Positions 8,123 through 15,818 of a stretch of 44,750 nucleotides of DNA are shown piece by piece. A model generated the notes under the pieces. That model ran no database searches. It was not told where the DNA came from and saw only the letters and a list, made by a program, of their open reading frames with translations. The stretch lies in the NCBI RefSeq assembly GCF_024172125.1, contig NZ_JAMZEA010000022.1, positions 1-44,750 of the forward strand, read 5' to 3'. Position 1 is the first letter of the stretch, and the number at the start of each line of letters is the position of its first letter. The position numbers and the translations under genes were made by a program. Source of the DNA: Actinomadura rupiterrae (GTDB lineage Bacteria; Actinomycetota; Actinomycetes; Streptosporangiales; Streptosporangiaceae).

Positions 8123-9382
8123 CCGGGCGGCTTGATCGCCAGGTCCAAACAACCACAACAGAACAGCGGAGTTCGAAGAGCAGGTCCGGACGCTGAAGCC
8201 GGCGCTCAACTCGAACAGGATGCATCTCCGGACGGTCGGCTTTGGACCTCGCTGGCCGTGCTTCCCGGGCCTCGCGTCCGGGCCTCGCGTCCGGGCAACG
8301 CGTCCGGGCAACGCGTCCGGGCAACGCGTCCGGGCAACGCGCCCGGGCAACGCGCCCGGGCAACGCGCCCGGGCAACGCGCCCGGGCAACGCGCCCGGGC
8401 AACGCGCCCGGGGGTGTCGGATTGTGCTGCCTGCTGAGGTGGGGTGCTTTCGAATGGTCGGGCGAGTTCGAATGAGCGTGTAGCCAGCACGCGTGTTCAA
8501 ACCATCGTCATCCGACCATGTGTATTCGGTCGGGCAGGCATGGTTGTGCGTGATCGGATGCCCGGGCATGCGCTGGCGGTCGAGTAGGTAGCGACTGTGT
8601 ATTCGGCCGCGTGCCGTCGAGTGTACGTGTCCGGTCATCCGTGGCGCGGACAGATGTGTTCGGGAGTGCCTGCAACCGGGCATGCGTGCTCGGACGAGCA
8701 TTCCCGAGCATGTGTGCTCGGGTGGTCACAAGCGAGCAAGGGGGTTCGAATGGGTGTGGGCGAGCATTGTCGGCACGGCAATCGGGCCGCGTGGTTACGC
8801 GTCCGGCCTGTTCGTGTGGGTTCGGCTGGCTCATGTGAGCGACGCGTGCGGACGGTTCGTGGACTTAGCGAGCCAGGCCAGTGTGTTTGAGCGTGTGTGT
8901 CCGGCTGGTCGTGTCGCGACCATTCGTGTTCGGTGGGGAGGGTTGACTGGTTGAGATGCCCTGGAGTGCTGGGATCGGTGCGGGTGTGTCACCAGGTGGT
9001 GGCGAGCTCTGGCCGGGTGTCTCCCGCGCATGCGGTTGGCATCAGGGCAAATGGTCCGGCTGACGGTGGGGTCCACGGCCGGAACTGATGCTGGCCTTGC
9101 TCTCTGGCGTTGCTTTCCGGGGACGTCGATGGCTGGGCGTGGGAAACCGGGACTGGCCCTTGCGGAGTGGGGCGCTTGAGCGTGTTTGTGCGACTCGGTG
9201 CGTTTGCGTGCCGGATGCTTGAGCGAGCGTCGGCGACCACATGTGTTCGGACGCGCGCCATCGTGCATGCGTGATCGAACGGACGTATCTGAGCGGACGT
9301 GTTCGAGGGAGCGCGGCTGGGGAGGTGTGTTCGAGCATGCGTGCCCTTGGAGGGGCTGGGCGCTTCCGGTCGAGAAGGTGCG
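8123..9382. other. Non-coding, repeat-rich stretch
   Basis: No supported gene lies between the MarR gene and the IS3-family element. The first part holds a perfect-period 13-bp tandem array (8266-8410). The rest is low-complexity DNA with recurring GTGTTCGG/GTGCTCGG/GCATGCG-like words and no strong third-position GC bias in any frame. Confidence 0.6.
8266..8410. repeat. 13-bp tandem repeat, 11 units
   Basis: Eleven head-to-tail units start every 13 bp from 8266 to 8396 without any insertion or deletion. The first two read CGGGCCTCGCGTC. The next three read CGGGCAACGCGTC, after which the T becomes C (CGGGCAACGCGCC). The stepwise change of variant along the array suggests expansion by slippage. 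The period is not a multiple of three and no spacers exist. Confidence 0.92.
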
Positions 9383-9424
9383 TGAGGTGCCCCGGATCTT
9401 CCGGACACGTCCATAGCTAGGATT

Positions 9425-9751
9425 GTGGACGAACCGGAAGGAAGGTCATTGGCAAGGCGTAAACGGCGGTACTTCTCCCAGGAGTTCAAGGACGAGGCCG
9501 TCCGGATGGTGCTGGACGGTCCGCGGCCCATCACCCATGTGGCACGAGACCTGGATGTGCACGAGACCACCCTGGGATCCTGGGTGAAGGCGTATCGGCT
9601 GACGCACGGCGCCGACACGCAGGCCGCATCGGGTCCGGGCGAGGGCAGGACCGAGCGGGAACTCCAACTCGAACGCGAGAACCGGAGGTTGCGCGAGGAG
9701 AACGCCTTCCTGAAAAAAGCCGCGGCCTTCTTCGCCAGGGAACACCCGTGA
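9425..9751 (+). CDS. IS3-family transposase OrfA
   Basis: A 108-residue OrfA from a GTG start. The N-terminal helix-turn-helix (RYFSQEFKDEAVRMVLDG, ITHVARDLDVHETTLGSWV) binds the terminal repeats. A leucine-zipper-like helix follows (ERELQLERENRRLREENAFL). Near its end is a run of six adenines followed by G (9713-9719, codons CTG AAA AAA GCC), the kind of slippery site IS3 elements use for -1 frameshifting into OrfB. The -1 frame is open from that point into orfB, so an OrfAB fusion is expected. Confidence 0.92.
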   Translation: MDEPEGRSLARRKRRYFSQEFKDEAVRMVLDGPRPITHVARDLDVHETTLGSWVKAYRLTHGADTQAASGPGEGRTERELQLERENRRLREENAFLKKAAAFFAREHP

Positions 9752-10629
9752 CCGCCAAGTACGAGTTCATCGACGCGGAGAAGGCCAACCACAGCATTAT
9801 CGATATGTGCGCCTGGCTGCATGTTTCGCGCTCGGGGTTCTACGAGTGGCGGCGGCGGCCGGCCTTGGCGACCCGCGAACGCCGCGAGCGGCTCAAGTTG
9901 ATGATCGAGGCGGTCTTTGCGGCCAACCACCAGACCTATGGCTATCGGCGGGTGCATGCGGTTCTGGCTCGGTCGGGTGTTCGGGTGTCGCCGGAACTGG
10001 TCCGGCAGCTGATGCGCGAGCTGGGTCTGGAGTCGGTGCAGCCGCGGCCGTGGCGGCCGGTCACGACCCGGGCCGACGGCCCGGGCGCGGTCCCCGACCT
10101 GGTCCGCCGCGACTTCACCGCCGCCGCGCCGGGCACCAAGCTGGTCGGGGACGTCACCTACATTCCCACCTGGGAGGGCTTCGCGTATCTCGCGACGGTG
10201 ATCGACTGCCACTCCAAGATGGTGGTCGGGTGGGCGATGGGCGACCATTTCAAAACCTCGCTGCTCACCGACGCCCTGGATGCGGCCGCAAGGAACATCG
10301 ACATCGAGCCCGGATGTGTCTTCCACTCCGATCGCGGGTCGAATTACATGAGTGCCGAGTTCGGTCGGCACCTGGCCGGGCATGGAATGCGCCGGTCGGT
10401 GGGCCGGACGGGCGTATGTTGGGATAATGCCTTGGCCGAGTCGTTTTTCGGGGCGTTGAAGAACGAGTGGCTGAACCGTATGGTATTTGCCACGCGCGCG
10501 AAGGCCCGCCGGGCGTGCATGCGCTACATCGAGGGCTTCTATAATCGACGCAGGCTACATTCCGCGAACGGGTACCGGACCCCATGGGAGGTCCACAACG
10601 AGTACCTGGACCGGCAGCAAGCCGCGTAG
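9748..10629 (+). CDS. IS3-family transposase OrfB (DDE integrase core)
   Basis: A 293-residue OrfB that overlaps OrfA by 4 bp in the -1 frame. An HTH_21-like segment (TYGYRRVHAVLARSGVRVS) precedes the rve catalytic core. Its catalytic residues are Asp in GDVTYIPTWEGFAYLATVID, Asp in FHSDRGSNYMS and Glu in DNALAESFFGALKNE. The typical C-terminus (YIEGFYNRRRLHSANGYRTP) is intact. It carries out strand cleavage and circle formation as the OrfAB fusion. Confidence 0.93.
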   Translation: MTAKYEFIDAEKANHSIIDMCAWLHVSRSGFYEWRRRPALATRERRERLKLMIEAVFAANHQTYGYRRVHAVLARSGVRVSPELVRQLMRELGLESVQPRPWRPVTTRADGPGAVPDLVRRDFTAAAPGTKLVGDVTYIPTWEGFAYLATVIDCHSKMVVGWAMGDHFKTSLLTDALDAAARNIDIEPGCVFHSDRGSNYMSAEFGRHLAGHGMRRSVGRTGVCWDNALAESFFGALKNEWLNRMVFATRAKARRACMRYIEGFYNRRRLHSANGYRTPWEVHNEYLDRQQAA

Positions 10630-10671
10630 ATCACCCATCAAGCAGGTGTCCGGAAAACGCGAGGCCCCTCA

Positions 10672-11466
10672 GCGGCTGGGGCGGCGAATCTGGCGGGTGC
10701 AGCTGGTCAGGGAAGTGCTGTGCGGAGCCTTGCCTGGGCGAGCCTGGGCAGGTGGGCGCGTCGGGGTGCTTTGAGCGAGGCCGGGGCGGTGCCTTGGGCG
10801 GAACCGGCCGCGCTCCACCTGCCCAGGCTCACTCAGTCAGGCAAGTTCAAATCCGGCTCAGGACCCGATCCTGGCCGTCCCAGGCCCCGCCCGGTTTGGA
10901 GCGCGGCGGGGTGTCTTGGGCGGGGCCGAGGTGGCGCCTTGGGCGGAACCGGGCGGGGTCTGAGTCGGCCCTGATAAGGCCCGGAGGCGGGTTTGACCCT
11001 GTCTGGAATGGCCCTGACCTGGCCTTCAGTCGGCTTTGAGCTGGCCCTGATTCGGATCTGAGTCGGGTTCGAGCCGGGTTTGAACAGGGCCAGGTGGGGT
11101 CGTGACTTGAGTGAGTTCCTGGCGTGGAGAGCGGGGCCGGAGGGCTGAGCTGGTGCGTTCGTGTGGGTGTTCAGGGTGGGTTCGCGGAGGTCCCCCCAGG
11201 GTGGTGTGTCGAGGTGGGGGTGTAGTGCGGAGGCAGAGGGATGTCGTGGGGAGCGGAGGGGCGTGCGGGGCGGTGGGGGTGTGCGGAGCGGTGGGGGTGT
11301 GCGGAACGAGCGCGTCTGTGCGGAACGAGCGCGTCTGGTGAGGGTGTGGCGCGGGGTGAGGGTGTGGTGCGGGGTGAGGGGTGAGGGGGTGTGGTGTGGG
11401 GATGGCCCGGGCGGGTGGCTCGGGGTGGTGTTCGGCTGAACGTTTTGATGGACAAGGAGTTTGGTA
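10672..11466. other. Non-coding, repeat-rich stretch
   Basis: No supported gene. It contains a 16-bp inverted repeat (10740-10830) and two near-identical copies of a CCTTGGGCGGAACCGG-containing block (about 10790 and 10937). A run of GGTGAGGGTGTGG / GAGCGCGTCTG repeats lies near 11260-11400. Next comes the ribosome-binding site AAGGAG (11454-11459) of the isochorismatase-fold gene. Confidence 0.55.
10740..10830. repeat. 16-bp perfect inverted repeat with a 59-nt loop
   Basis: GAGCCTGGGCAGGTGG at 10740-10755 is exactly complementary to 10815-10830. It could fold into a long hairpin in RNA or single-stranded DNA. It lies in non-coding DNA about 70 bp beyond the IS3 element, and no U-tract follows. 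Confidence 0.7.
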
Positions 11467-12051
11467 ATGGCCGTTAGCAAGCTTGATGAGCGCACTGCGC
11501 TGGTTCTGGTCGATCTGCAGCAGGGGATCGTCAATTCTCCGACCGTTCCGTTCACGGGGCCGGAGGTCGTTGGTCGCTCGGCTGAGCTGGCCGCGGCGTT
11601 CCGGGAGAAGGGTCTACCGGTCGTCCTCGTCAATGTGTCGTTCGCGCCGGATGGCGCGGATGCGCCGACCGGGCGCACCGAGGTCGGTCTGCCGGGCGGC
11701 ACCGTTCCGCCGGCGGGCTGGGACCGGATCGTGGACGAGGTGGATCCGCAACTGTCCGACATCCGCGTCACCAAGCGCAACTGGGGCGCGTTCTATGGCA
11801 CCGATCTCGACCTCCAGCTACGCCGACGCGGCGTCACTCAGATCGTGCTCGGCGGTGTTGCCACGAGCATCGGCGTCGAGTCCACCGCACGTGCCGCGTA
11901 TGAACACGGGTACAACGTCACGCTCGTGACCGACGCGATGGCCGACCGGACGGTCGAGTCGCACGAGCACAGCCTTACGAAGATCTTTCCGCGGCTGGGT
12001 GAGATCGGGAGCACCGCCGAAATCCTTGGGATGCTTGCTGGTTCTCGCTGA
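11467..12051 (+). CDS. Isochorismatase-fold hydrolase lacking the cysteine nucleophile
   Basis: A 194-residue protein of the isochorismatase/cysteine hydrolase superfamily, with an excellent ribosome-binding site (AAGGAG, 7 bp before ATG). Asp16 (ALVLVDLQQGI) and Lys103 (VTKRNWGAFYGTDLD) of the catalytic triad are present. In the nicotinamidase-type motif A-T-x-x-C-V, the Cys is replaced by Gly136 (GVATSIGVESTA). True isochorismatases also lack this cysteine and cleave an enol-ether. Cysteine-dependent amidase activity is therefore unlikely, while ether hydrolysis or a non-catalytic role remains possible. The lone gene sits in the repeat-rich zone, and no siderophore or phenazine genes lie nearby. 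Confidence 0.85.
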   Translation: MAVSKLDERTALVLVDLQQGIVNSPTVPFTGPEVVGRSAELAAAFREKGLPVVLVNVSFAPDGADAPTGRTEVGLPGGTVPPAGWDRIVDEVDPQLSDIRVTKRNWGAFYGTDLDLQLRRRGVTQIVLGGVATSIGVESTARAAYEHGYNVTLVTDAMADRTVESHEHSLTKIFPRLGEIGSTAEILGMLAGSR

Positions 12052-13015
12052 TTTGAAAGTGGTTGGGCTGGCCTCCGCCATCCGGGGGTCGTCCGATTCG
12101 TCCTTGATGTCCCCGCGCGAATCGATCGATGCGGGAAGGCGGGCTCGTTCTCGGATGCGCTGGAGGTCGACCTTGGCGGGGAGCTTTGTGCGCTGTTACT
12201 GAGGTTGGAGCTGCGGACGGCGCCGTTGGCGGGGGCGCGATGCGGGATGTGGCGGTGACGACTTCCGCGGGGCTCACCCGAAACTGTGGCGGAGGCTCGG
12301 CGCTGCTCGACCGTCCCGAGCCCGGCCGTGGGCTCATGCGCACCCCGCGATAGCCAAAGTGGCGACCTATGACGTCAGGGTGACCTGCGACGTCAGGGTG
12401 ACCTGCGACGTCAGGGTGACCCGCGACGTCAAGGTGACCCGCGATGTCAGGGTGATCTGCGATGTCGGGTTGACCTGCGACTGCTCACCGCGACTGCTCA
12501 CCGCGACTGCTCGCATCGCGACCGTTCGCATCGTGTGACCGCACGTGTCGGGGCTGCTGGTGTCGCAACCGCTCGTGTTGTCACTGGTGGTGTTGCAACT
12601 GGGGGTGCTGCGGGCGCTGGTGTTGCGACTGGTTGTCTTGTAGGTGCCGATTTGTCCCGAATTGGGTGACTTCTGGGGTCCTGAGCAGCCGTTGCGGCGG
12701 CGGGTTGCGGGGCGCAAAGGCGAGTCCGGCTCTGGCCGGGTGCTGGGCGGCCTGTCTGTGGGGCAGGGCGGCGCGGTCGCGGTGGTCGTTACGGACGGTT
12801 ACATGATCGATGAGACAGTGCGGATTCTCGGGGTACACCGAAGGCACGGTGTCACGTTCCAGAGCCCGTGCGCTTGAGAAACTCGCGCACTGTCGGCCGC
12901 ATGCGGAGCTGTGACTCATATCGCCCATTTTGGGTCACACAGAATCGTCCGTCACCCCGTTCACCGGACGATCACGGGTCGCGTCAGGCGGCCCGTCCGG
13001 AAAAGGGGAAATCCA
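12052..13015. other. Non-coding, repeat-containing stretch
   Basis: No supported gene. The main structure is an 18-bp tandem array at 12371-12478, followed by shorter repeats of GACTGCTCACCGC to about 12540. Downstream, 12640-12900 shows no consistent coding frame. The last 100 bp before 13016 form the presumed promoter and leader of the NlpC/P60-like gene, ending in an AGGGGA ribosome-binding site. Confidence 0.55.
12371..12478. repeat. 18-bp tandem repeat, six units, carrying GACGTC
   Basis: Six head-to-tail units of GACGTCAGGGTGACCTGC start at 12371, 12389, 12407, 12425, 12443 and 12461, diverging progressively toward the right. Each of the first four contains the palindrome GACGTC. On the minus strand the array would encode repeats of TLTSQV, but no convincing gene context exists there. 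Confidence 0.85.
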
Positions 13016-14500
13016 ATGCACGACGAACATCTCGACCGGAAAGGCCGTACCAGCCTCGCCAGCCCCAGCGGCCCCGCTCGCACCTCAAACCACCCGAGCG
13101 GATGCCAGGCCGCCCGCGCCGACTGCGGCGCTGAGACCGACGGCGCCGCCAAGCCCACTCTCAACGCCGGTGCCGTCGGCGCCGCCCGTCCCACCTACGT
13201 GGTCCGGGTCCCGCGTCGTGCTGGCTCGGTGAGCGCAGAGCGGGCCCCGAACATTGATGCCGACGACGCGGTTTGTGGCTCTTGCGCTGTCGGTGCTCCC
13301 GGCATCGACGTTGGTGCCGTTGACACTGCTTGCGCGGTTGGCGGCGCTGGGGCCGGCTGTGTCTGCGCCCATGGGTGGGTGGCTCAGGCGGCCTGCGGTG
13401 ACCTCGGTGTGGGGGCTGCTGACGCTGTTGGTCACGACGGTGACGTTCGTGTCCAGCACCACGTCGGTGCGGTCGGCCCTGACCGTACCGCCGACACGGC
13501 CGACTTGGGTTGCGGAGTTGGCGCAGTCAGCGCTGCGAGCGGTTCTGGCCGCAGTGATCGCGGTGTCGGTGGCGCTGGTGGCGCTGGGGCGGAGGGGGGT
13601 CTTGCTGGTGATGAGGACGGACGGGGTGGTCGCGGGCGGTGGGGGTTGCGGCTGTTGGTGTTTGGGGTTGCGGGGGCGTTGGCCGTGGCCGGTGGGACGG
13701 GGGCGTATGGGGGTGGTGGATCGTCTCGGCAAGCGGTGCGTTCTGCTGAGGTGGGGGGTGCTGCGCCTGCCTGGAGTGCTCGGGAGCAGGTGATTGCGCG
13801 TGCGAACCTCTGGCATCCGCACACGTCGAAGCGCGTGCGGTACAGCATGGAGGGCGTCCATGCCGGCCACCGCACGGACTGCAGCGGGTACGCGGCCATG
13901 GCGCTGGGGTTCGCGCCGCGAGGGCTGCGTGATCCCAACACCACGGCGCTGAACTCGTCGTCCTACAGCTCGCCGGTCGAGATGAGTCAACTCCTCCGGG
14001 GGGACCTGATCATCGATCCGAGCGGGCCCCGGCACATCGGGCATGTAGTGATCTTCGAGGCGTGGGCGAATGCGCGGCGCAGCTCCTACTGGGCGTACGA
14101 GCAGCGCGGCGGGTACGGCACCGACCATCGCGTCCTGGCCTATGGACTCCGGGCTGGAAGCCGCTTCCATGGGCGCCGTCCGAACCGCGTTGGGGGCGGG
14201 GGCGCGGGGAGCGGCAAGCGCAATGTCGTGACGTTCGCGAACGCCACCGGGTACGCGTCCACCAGCGAGGGCAGCACTGCCGAGGGCGTGCTGAGCAAGG
14301 GACGGAATTACGTCTACTGCCGCAGGTGGGGTGACATCACGAAGGTCGGCTCGTCCTACAACCACTACTGGCTGTGGACGGATCTCGACCGCGTCTATGC
14401 GGGGAGGCACGGTCGCGCCTGGGTGTCGGCCTACTACCTCGGCCCCCAGGGCGACGACAAGGCGAATGACGTGATCGGCGTTCCGATTCCTGAATGCTGA
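13016..14500 (+). CDS. NlpC/P60-like secreted cysteine peptidase with SH3-like C-terminus; N-terminus uncertain
   Basis: The C-terminal 290 residues (from about base 13630) are convincing. A membrane or signal segment (LRLLVFGVAGALAVAGG) comes first. An NlpC/P60-like domain follows with the Cys nucleophile in HRTDCSGYAAMALGF and the His in GPRHIGHVVIFE. The tail ends in an SH3b-like region (ATGYASTSEGST...RAWVSAYYLGPQG). Such enzymes cut peptidoglycan stem peptides. The ATG at 13016 has a good AGGGGA site, but residues about 60-200 are a featureless Gly/Ala/Val/Asp-rich stretch. Across 13254-13600 another plus frame has better third-position GC and hydrophobic segments. The true start or an old frameshift therefore remains unresolved. 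Confidence 0.6.
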   Translation: MHDEHLDRKGRTSLASPSGPARTSNHPSGCQAARADCGAETDGAAKPTLNAGAVGAARPTYVVRVPRRAGSVSAERAPNIDADDAVCGSCAVGAPGIDVGAVDTACAVGGAGAGCVCAHGWVAQAACGDLGVGAADAVGHDGDVRVQHHVGAVGPDRTADTADLGCGVGAVSAASGSGRSDRGVGGAGGAGAEGGLAGDEDGRGGRGRWGLRLLVFGVAGALAVAGGTGAYGGGGSSRQAVRSAEVGGAAPAWSAREQVIARANLWHPHTSKRVRYSMEGVHAGHRTDCSGYAAMALGFAPRGLRDPNTTALNSSSYSSPVEMSQLLRGDLIIDPSGPRHIGHVVIFEAWANARRSSYWAYEQRGGYGTDHRVLAYGLRAGSRFHGRRPNRVGGGGAGSGKRNVVTFANATGYASTSEGSTAEGVLSKGRNYVYCRRWGDITKVGSSYNHYWLWTDLDRVYAGRHGRAWVSAYYLGPQGDDKANDVIGVPIPEC

Positions 14501-14552
14501 TCGGGGCGGGACGGTGCCGCGCTCGCCGGCAGGTGCGGGAAGGGGGGCTTTG

Positions 14553-15302
14553 TTAGGCGGGTGTGGATACCGGGAAGGCGGGGGTTTGCCAGGCGCGGCC
14601 GGTGGTTGTGATGGCGAATGCTTCGATGTCGGGGAGGGACGCGATCCAGTCGCGGGCGTCCTCGCCCATGGCGAAACCTGCGGTGGCCAGGGCGTCCACG
14701 CGGGTCAGGTGGCGGCCTACCAGGGTCAGCGAGACCAGGCCGGTCGAGGCCCGGCCTGTGTGGGGATCGATGATGTGCTCGCCGCGCTCGGACGTTCCGG
14801 ACGTCGCGACCGCCATGTTCGTCCCGGTGACGATGGCCGTGAGGTCGCCGGGGTGGTGTGGGTGGGCGATTCCGATCCGCCACGGCGCGTCCCGGAGCGA
14901 GGATCGGGTTTGGACGTCGCCGCCTGCGTTGATGCAGTGGTCGGTCGCGCCCGCGGCGTAGAGGATGTCCGAGACGGTTTCGGTGGCCCAGCCCTTCACC
15001 AGGCCGGACGGGTCGAGCCGTCCACGCGGTGTCGTAGTGAAGTGGCCGTTGCTCTCGGCCTCGATGTCCGCGCATAGGGCCAGTACCTCACGGACTTCGG
15101 GCGCGCAGCGGATGAGGGAAAGGGTTCCGGCGGCGAGGCGGGAGATCTGGCTGTCGGGGCGGTAGGTCGAGAACACGGCGTCCACGTGTCGCAGCCAGGT
15201 CTCCGCCTCGTCCAGGGCGCGGTGGATCTGGGACGACATGGGCGTTCGGATGGCGAACGAGACGACCGTGCCCATGACGTGGACGACGCGGAGCTCAGGC
15301 AT
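14553..15302 (-). CDS. apbE: FAD:protein FMN transferase (ApbE)
   Basis: A 249-residue ApbE-family enzyme. It transfers FMN from FAD to a Thr in SGAT motifs of extracytosolic flavoproteins, with Mg2+. The motifs appear in order: VHVMGTVVSFAI, FSTYRPDSQISRL, DPSGLVKGWATE, INAGGDVQT, ATSGTSERGEHIIDPHTGR and DALATAGFAMG. No clear lipobox or signal peptide is seen, so this is a short form. Its start overlaps the end of the upstream FMN-binding gene by 8 bp. That neighbour has a matching SGAT site and is the obvious substrate. It is the last gene of the three-gene flavin operon. Confidence 0.93.
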   Translation of the reverse strand: MPELRVVHVMGTVVSFAIRTPMSSQIHRALDEAETWLRHVDAVFSTYRPDSQISRLAAGTLSLIRCAPEVREVLALCADIEAESNGHFTTTPRGRLDPSGLVKGWATETVSDILYAAGATDHCINAGGDVQTRSSLRDAPWRIGIAHPHHPGDLTAIVTGTNMAVATSGTSERGEHIIDPHTGRASTGLVSLTLVGRHLTRVDALATAGFAMGEDARDWIASLPDIEAFAITTTGRAWQTPAFPVSTPA

Positions 15303-15807
15303 GGGCCTTGTCCAGCGCGCTCTGGAGCGAGTTCACGTAGCCCTCGCTGGTGTAGGTCGCCCCGGAGACGGTGTCGATCTTCGCGTTCCCGGCCGCCAGG
15401 GCCGCTCGCGTGAGGCGGGGGATGGCCATGTCCGCGAGCTCCCGGTCCCGGCCGTTCTCGGACGGCACCTGGAGGACCTTCACCGCCGCCAGCTTCCCGT
15501 CCTTGATCGTCACCTGCACCTGGACGGGACCGTACCGCGTGTCGATGGCGTCTCCGGTGAAGGTTCCGTTCCTCCCGGTCGCACTGGGTTTGGACGAGGC
15601 GCCCCCGGATGGTCCGGCGCTCCCGGATGGTCCGGCGCTCCCGGATGGTCCGGCGCCCCCGGATGGTCCGGCGCCCCCGGATGGTCCGGCGCTCCCGGAT
15701 GGCGACGGGGCCAGGGCGGCTGCTGGGCTGTTGTGATGCGGTTTCAATGCCAGCAGCAGGCCGATGCCGGCGACCGTTGCGCTCGTGGCAAGGACGGCTC
15801 GGCGCAT
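15295..15807 (-). CDS. Membrane-anchored FMN-binding domain protein
   Basis: A 170-residue protein. Residues 1-20 form a membrane anchor or uncleaved signal (RRAVLATSATVAGIGLLLA). Residues 35-72 are a Gly/Ser/Pro linker encoded by an 18-bp tandem repeat. Residues 80-170 are an FMN_bind domain (PF04205) with DTVSGATYTSEGY; Thr151 of SGAT is the expected site of covalent FMN attachment by the adjacent ApbE. By analogy with known extracytosolic flavin systems, it would carry electrons outside the membrane, passed on by the upstream flavocytochrome. ATG 15807 was chosen because GAGAGGA lies 6 bp upstream; an ATG at 15813 directly abuts that site. Confidence 0.92.
   Translation of the reverse strand: MRRAVLATSATVAGIGLLLALKPHHNSPAAALAPSPSGSAGPSGGAGPSGGAGPSGSAGPSGSAGPSGGASSKPSATGRNGTFTGDAIDTRYGPVQVQVTIKDGKLAAVKVLQVPSENGRDRELADMAIPRLTRAALAAGNAKIDTVSGATYTSEGYVNSLQSALDKAHA
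15606..15695. repeat. 18-bp coding tandem repeat (Gly-Ser-Pro linker)
   Basis: Five in-frame copies of an 18-bp unit beginning CGGATGGTCCGGCGC start at 15606, 15624, 15642, 15660 and 15678. They encode repeats of AGPSGG or AGPSGS in the FMN-binding protein. The period is a multiple of three, so copy-number changes would alter linker length without breaking the frame. Confidence 0.88.
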
Positions 15808-15818
15808 AGGCATTCCTC

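Larger units (their letters stand above)
9383..10671. mobile_element. IS3-family insertion sequence, complete, GCG target duplication
   Basis: A 1289-bp element with imperfect inverted repeats. The left end starts TGAGGTGCCCCGGATCTTCC and the complement of the right end starts TGAGGGGCCTCGCGTTTTCC, both continuing into GGACAC. The TG start is typical of IS3 elements. It is flanked by a 3-bp direct repeat, GCG, at 9380-9382 and 10672-10674. It contains orfA and orfB with a -1 overlap and looks complete. Confidence 0.92.

Noticed and set aside
8266..8410. CRISPR array
   Set aside because: Units are 13 bp, contiguous and without spacers; no cas genes are present. The same holds for the 17-bp and 18-bp arrays.
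8091..8701. Several open frames across the 13-bp array giving repeats such as RVARARCPGALPG
   Set aside because: Open frames are forced by the repeat; none has a ribosome-binding site or continues into a recognisable protein.
8989..10383. A 464-codon frame antisense to the IS3 transposase
   Set aside because: The plus strand carries intact OrfA and OrfB motifs; the antisense frame has none.
12367..12717. A 116-codon minus-strand frame with TLTSQV repeats
   Set aside because: The repeat is a by-product of the 18-bp DNA array; the rest is low-complexity without a domain or a good start.
12901..13015. ydaO-type (cyclic di-AMP) riboswitch upstream of the NlpC/P60-like gene
   Set aside because: Such riboswitches are common before cell-wall hydrolase genes in actinomycetes, but I could not find the conserved elements or a pairing pattern here.
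6665..13015. tRNA, rRNA or integrase attachment sites in the insertion-rich zone
   Set aside because: No cloverleaf-like sequence, rRNA similarity or tRNA-end direct repeat was recognised, so the zone is not supported as a genomic island with a defined boundary.
13085..14410. A 441-codon frame antisense to the NlpC/P60-like gene
   Set aside because: No domain; Arg/Pro/Thr-rich, and the plus strand carries the catalytic motifs.
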